The position numbers and the translations under genes are program-made. The notes beneath the pieces are model-generated. The model ran no database searches, was not told the origin of the DNA, and saw nothing but the letters and a program-made list of their open reading frames with translations. A stretch of 10,139 nt of DNA from contig PLDZ01000276.1 in NCBI GenBank assembly GCA_003136295.1, positions 1-10,139 on the forward strand, read 5' to 3'. The DNA is from Candidatus Dormiibacterota bacterium. Lineage in GTDB: Bacteria; Chloroflexota; Dormibacteria; Aeolococcales; Aeolococcaceae. Numbering within the stretch: the first letter of the stretch is position 1; each line of letters begins with the position of its first letter. Shown piece after piece: positions 7,250-10,139 of this stretch.

Positions 7250-8734
7250 GTGGATGTGATGAGTGCGCAGGACGCGGCGTTCCTCCACATCGAGAACGGC
7301 AACAACCCGATGCACATCGGGTCGGTCGCAGTCCTCGAAGGGGCGGCACCGGCGTATGGAGACCTGGTGCGGCTGATCGCCGCGAAGCTGCCGCTGGTGC
7401 CGCGATATCGCCAGAAGGTGCGTTTCGCACCCGTTGGAGTCGCTCGGCCGGTGTGGGTCGACGATCCGCACTTTCAGATCCTGTATCACATTCGCCATAC
7501 GGCGCTTCCCCCGCCGGGCGGCAGAGACGAGCTCCGCAACCTCGCCGGCCGCGTGTTCGCGCAGATCCTCGATCGCAGCAAGCCCCTGTGGGAAATCTGG
7601 ATGGTCGAGGGGCTCAAGAACGGCCGCTGGGCGGTGATCTCCAAGGTGCACCACTGCATGGTGGACGGCATATCCGCCACCGACCTGCTCACCGTGATGT
7701 TCGACCCGACCGACTCGAAGGCGGAGCAGCCGGTCTTCGCCGAGTGGGCCCCGGAACCTGAGCCCGGAACCTTCACCCTCGCGGCCCACGGCGTGCTTCG
7801 CACCGTCGCCGACCCGTTGGGGCGTCTGCGCGACATCCCGGGGGGACTGAGGATCATCGCGGGACCCCAAACCCGTCTTGCCGAGGGTGTCGTGTTGCTG
7901 CGCTCAATCAGCGAGTGGACCAAGCGCTCAGCGACGTCGCTCAACGGCCCGATCGGACCGCATCGCCGCTGGAGCTGGGCTGAGGCGGGCCTCGACGATG
8001 TGAGGACGGTTCGTCACGGTCTCGGCGGGACGGTGAACGACGTCGTGCTCGCGGCGATCACCGCCGGTTTCCGCAGCCTGCTCATCCACCGAGGTGAGGA
8101 CGTCTCCAATCGTGTGGTGCGGACCCTGGTGCCGGTGTCGGTACGCGCCGACTCGGAGCGCGGCACCTACAACAACAGGGTGTCCGGGATCTTTCCAGGG
8201 CTTCCGGTGTCGATCGCTGATCCGCACGAGCGTCTCCAAGCCATCTCGGCGCAACTGTCAAAGCTCAAGGGCTCGAAGCAGGCGGTCGCCGGCGATGCGC
8301 TCGTCAAGCTCGCGGGGTTCGCTCCACCGATGCTGCTCTCGCTCGGTTCGCGGCTCGCGGCTCGGACACCGCAACATGCGCTCCAAACGGTGACGACGAA
8401 CGTCCCCGGCCCTCAATACCCGCTCTACGTCGTGGGCCGCCGGATGGTCTACTCCTACCCGTACGTTCCGATCATGGGAAGCGTCCGCATCAGCATCGCG
8501 ATCTTCTCGTACTGCGGGCGTCTCTTCTTCGGCATCACCGGCGACTACGACTCGGTCACCGACATCGATGTGCTTCGCGACGGCATCGAGGAGGGGATGC
8601 GTGAGCTGGTGGTCGCGGCCGGCGGCTCCCCGCCGCACGCCGCACGGGCTCGCGGCAAGCGGGGGCCACGAGCCTCACGCACGCGCACCGCCTCGCCCGA
8701 CGGTCAGGCGGCCGCGCGCTCCGGAAAGAGGTGA
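7250..8734 (+). CDS. Wax ester synthase / acyl-CoA:diacylglycerol acyltransferase (WS/DGAT)
   Basis: This 494-residue enzyme joins acyl-CoA to diacylglycerol or to a fatty alcohol, making triacylglycerol or wax esters for storage, probably at the inner face of the membrane or on lipid droplets. Family signatures are all present: the N-terminal MSAQDAAFLHIE...NPMHIGS block; PLWEIWMVEGL (112-122); the catalytic HHCMVDG at 134-140 (H134, H135, D139, G140), matching HHxxxDG; the NDVVLA segment at 263-268; and the C-terminal NVPGP...PLYVVGRRM block (384-399). Length is close to the usual 450-500. GTG at 7250 was chosen because GGAGGA lies 6 bases upstream and the conserved N-terminus begins within four residues. 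Residues after about 461 form a basic, low-complexity tail (PPHAARARGKRGPRASRTRT) that overlaps the end of the degraded hydrolase on the other strand. Substrate preference (wax or triacylglycerol) cannot be read from the sequence. Confidence 0.94.
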   Translation: MDVMSAQDAAFLHIENGNNPMHIGSVAVLEGAAPAYGDLVRLIAAKLPLVPRYRQKVRFAPVGVARPVWVDDPHFQILYHIRHTALPPPGGRDELRNLAGRVFAQILDRSKPLWEIWMVEGLKNGRWAVISKVHHCMVDGISATDLLTVMFDPTDSKAEQPVFAEWAPEPEPGTFTLAAHGVLRTVADPLGRLRDIPGGLRIIAGPQTRLAEGVVLLRSISEWTKRSATSLNGPIGPHRRWSWAEAGLDDVRTVRHGLGGTVNDVVLAAITAGFRSLLIHRGEDVSNRVVRTLVPVSVRADSERGTYNNRVSGIFPGLPVSIADPHERLQAISAQLSKLKGSKQAVAGDALVKLAGFAPPMLLSLGSRLAARTPQHALQTVTTNVPGPQYPLYVVGRRMVYSYPYVPIMGSVRISIAIFSYCGRLFFGITGDYDSVTDIDVLRDGIEEGMRELVVAAGGSPPHAARARGKRGPRASRTRTASPDGQAAARSGKR

Positions 8735-9016
8735 CGAGCGAGGAACGGTGCTCGGAATCGTTGCCAGGACCCCTCGGGCTGCGCGAGTCGATTGGCGATG
8801 ACCCAGAGCGCCGCGGCATTGTGTCCCATCCCGAGGTGGCTGCTGTGCTGAGGCCGAATGGGCTCCCAAGGGTGATCACCTGACGTACGAGTGCGGGGCG
8901 GGAGCGAGCAAGTTCTCTGGCGAAGATACCCCCAGGCTCCACCCCACCAGGCTGACCGGCCGTCCGGAGGCACTGTGCAGTTCTTCGAGCCGTGCGGACA
9001 TGCCGCTGAGAGACGC
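8704..9016 (-). pseudogene. Degraded alpha/beta-hydrolase (lipase/esterase-like) gene
   Basis: Three conserved pieces of one hydrolase type occur in order on the minus strand but in different frames. Piece 1 (from about 9004 down to 8932) reads GMSARLEELHSASGRPVSLVGWSLG and includes the nucleophile elbow GWSLG. Piece 2 (about 8933 to 8855) continues in another frame as GIFARELARSRPALVRQVITLGSPFG. Piece 3 (about 8848 to 8704) lies in the third frame as SSHLGMGHNAAALWVIANRL followed by AQPEGSWQRF, with the probable catalytic His in SHLG. The first shift falls in a run of five Cs (8929-8933, plus strand) where one more base restores the frame. Between pieces 2 and 3 the region expected in intact relatives, including the acid residue and cap, is missing, which points to a deletion as well. 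No convincing N-terminal third is found before 9016. Its last codons overlap the WS/DGAT end by 31 bp. Intact relatives are likely lipases or esterases; this copy should be inactive. Confidence 0.7.
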
Positions 9017-9120
9017 CAGCATCGCGCCGTAGTCAGCGATGGCGCGCCCCGGCTCGCTGATGAAGAGCGCGAACGAGGGACGCGAGATTGCGGTCACCAG
9101 TCGTTCATGCCACCCCGGAG
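9017..9120. other. Stretch without an assignable gene, between pseudogene and epimerase
   Basis: These 104 bases lie between the recognisable hydrolase remains and the stop codon of the epimerase gene. Minus-strand translation in the frame of the first hydrolase piece is open (…FALFISEPGRAIADYGAML…) but I cannot match it to the N-terminal part of a hydrolase, and the other frames have stops. It may be eroded upstream sequence of the pseudogene. I see no hairpin with a U-tract here. Confidence 0.4.
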
Positions 9121-10044
9121 CTACAGCGGGGAGATTCCCCACGTGCTGGTGTGCGTTTCTCCCGGTTGGAGCACGATCAGCCCGGCGCCGGAGTTGAAAG
9201 CGTCCGGAGCACAGGTCATCGGTTCGACGGCCAGGCCGCGGCGACGGCGCGAGACGTCCGCCAGCGTGTCGCCGCTGTAAATCATCGCGTACTGATGGGA
9301 CCTGTCCATCCACACCTCAACGCCACGCCGGCCATTCGCCATCGTGAGCGCGATTCTGACAATCCCATCCTTGTCGGCGCGAAGCTGTGTGAACGCAGTG
9401 TCCAGGACGACCTCGCCAACCGTTCGCGAGACGCGGAAGTCGAATTCAGTGTTGTCAACGGGGCGTTCGGCGCCCGTCGGGATGCCGCGTTCATCCCCCT
9501 CCAGCGTCGCGTCCGCCGGGAGGTGCAGCAACGCATCGTCGATCAACCCGTCGCCGGCGAGCCTGACGTACGGATGCGCACCGGCTCCGAATGGGCACGC
9601 GGCTTCGCCATGGTTGGTCGCGGTGACTCGGACCGCGAGGCCGCTCTCGGAGAGTGAGTACGTCGCGCTCATGCCAAGGCTGAACGGATAGCCGGCGTCC
9701 GGGGGCAGGTCGAGTGCCAGCGTCACCGTCGCGCCCGATGCATCGACGACACGCCAGGGCTTCGTTCGGGTGAGCCCGTGGATCGCGCTCCCGGTTCTGG
9801 GCTCGGTCACCTCCAGGCGATACTCCTGACCGGCGAAACGATATTCGCCGTTCGCGATGCGGTTCGGCCACGGCATGAGCAGATCCCCTCGACTCCCATC
9901 GTCCTCCTGCTCGCGTCCGTATCCATCGAGAATCGGGACGCCACCGGCGTCATACGCGCGAAGTCCAGCACCACGCTCGACAACAACAGCTCGTTGCTCA
10001 CCGTGAGCGAGCCCGTACTGGCGCCCGGACGGTGGGGCCGTCAC
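9121..10044 (-). CDS. Aldose 1-epimerase (mutarotase) family protein
   Basis: This 307-residue protein belongs to the galactose mutarotase-like beta-sandwich family, which interconverts alpha and beta anomers of aldoses in the cytoplasm. Visible signatures are PWPNRIANGEY (N61, R62), the first histidine in SAIHGL (H89), the catalytic acid histidine in GAGAHPYVRL (H157), DTAF (215-218) and the catalytic base glutamate in LAVEPMTCAPDAFNSG (E274). Length matches the family's roughly 300 residues and no signal peptide is seen. The GTG at 10044 is chosen because the conserved N-terminus (TAPPSGRQYGLAHGEQRAVV) begins right after it and because it overlaps the TGA of an upstream frame. The open frame continues back to 10134 but that extra stretch looks non-homologous. 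The exact sugar, or a related hexose-phosphate substrate, cannot be told from sequence. It is probably co-transcribed with the gene entering from the right edge. Confidence 0.9.
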   Translation of the reverse strand: MTAPPSGRQYGLAHGEQRAVVVERGAGLRAYDAGGVPILDGYGREQEDDGSRGDLLMPWPNRIANGEYRFAGQEYRLEVTEPRTGSAIHGLTRTKPWRVVDASGATVTLALDLPPDAGYPFSLGMSATYSLSESGLAVRVTATNHGEAACPFGAGAHPYVRLAGDGLIDDALLHLPADATLEGDERGIPTGAERPVDNTEFDFRVSRTVGEVVLDTAFTQLRADKDGIVRIALTMANGRRGVEVWMDRSHQYAMIYSGDTLADVSRRRRGLAVEPMTCAPDAFNSGAGLIVLQPGETHTSTWGISPL

Positions 10045-10139
10045 AAGGATGAACGAGAATCCGATAGCGACCTCGGGGTATGCGGCTCGGGGCTGACAAC
10101 CCGTTCGAGCTCGCTGCGGATCACCGAGTAGCACTCGCA
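10041..10139 (-). CDS. C-terminal fragment of an unidentified gene upstream of the epimerase
   Basis: A minus-strand frame is open from the window edge for 32 codons and stops at TGA 10043-10041, which overlaps the GTG start of the epimerase as GTGA. The residues (for example CECYSVIRSELERVVSPEP) form a plausible helical segment followed by a polar serine-rich tail, and third codon positions are mostly G or C in the first two thirds. The overlap repeats the coupling seen at 6191-6194, which supports a real gene. The piece is too short to name a family. Confidence 0.45.
   Translation of the reverse strand, partial: CECYSVIRSELERVVSPEPHTPRSLSDSRSSL

Noticed and set aside
6805..7870. Plus (6805-7761) and minus (6842-7870) open frames across the lipoprotein/WS/DGAT boundary
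   Set aside because: Both overlap well-supported coding regions in other frames and have shadow-like composition.
10045..10134. Epimerase start at 10134 or intermediate codons
   Set aside because: The extra residues do not resemble the family N-terminus, and the GTG at 10044 is supported by the GTGA overlap.
10081..10139. Possible tRNA or stable RNA at the right edge
   Set aside because: A GTTCGA string is present but no acceptor or anticodon arms can be folded; a coding tail explains the region better.

Overview
The window is a GC-rich bacterial chromosomal segment with dense packing, GTG starts, stop/start overlaps and strongly GC-biased third codon positions. The gene families fit a high-GC Actinomycetota-like or Dormibacterota/Chloroflexota-like bacterium: a wax ester synthase/diacylglycerol acyltransferase (WS/DGAT), a zinc-ribbon plus class III cyclase plus STAND ATPase protein, and a short TraR/DksA-type zinc-finger protein. 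The sequence alone does not settle the phylum. I see no rRNA, tRNA, CRISPR array, insertion sequence, integrase or phage gene.

Layout from left to right. (1) 1-162 (+): the last 53 residues of a membrane protein resembling an ABC-2 transporter permease. (2) 166-2739 (-): an 857-residue cyclic-di-GMP enzyme ordered GAF-EAL-GAF-GGDEF, converging on the permease with 3 bp between the stop codons. (3) 2740-2864: a 125-bp divergent intergenic region with a perfect 16-bp inverted repeat and a possible leaderless promoter. (4) 2865-6194 (+): a 1109-residue zinc ribbon / class III nucleotidyl cyclase / STAND-type ATPase / TPR-like protein. (5) 6191-6568 (+): a TraR/DksA-type zinc-finger protein whose GTG start overlaps the preceding TGA. 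(6) 6583-7131 (-): a small alanine-rich putative lipoprotein of unknown function with an irregular start. (7) 7250-8734 (+): WS/DGAT with an intact HHxxxDG motif. (8) about 8704-9016 (-): the remains of an alpha/beta-hydrolase gene, broken by a homopolymer frameshift and an apparent internal deletion. (9) 9121-10044 (-): an aldose 1-epimerase-family protein. (10) 10041-10139 (-): the probable C-terminal end of a further gene, whose TGA overlaps the epimerase GTG.

How the genes may work together. The left half is a signalling cluster. A c-di-GMP synthase/phosphodiesterase and a nucleotide-cyclase/STAND sensor are transcribed head to head from one short regulatory region. The cyclase gene is translationally coupled to a DksA-like RNA-polymerase-binding family member. 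The right half is metabolic: neutral lipid synthesis with a decayed lipase/esterase-like neighbour, and a sugar epimerase. There is no clear evidence for a defence system or other wholly new system. The least ordinary items are the cyclase/DksA-like coupling, the shared operator-like palindrome, the reversed EAL-GGDEF domain order, the start of the lipoprotein gene and the hydrolase pseudogene.
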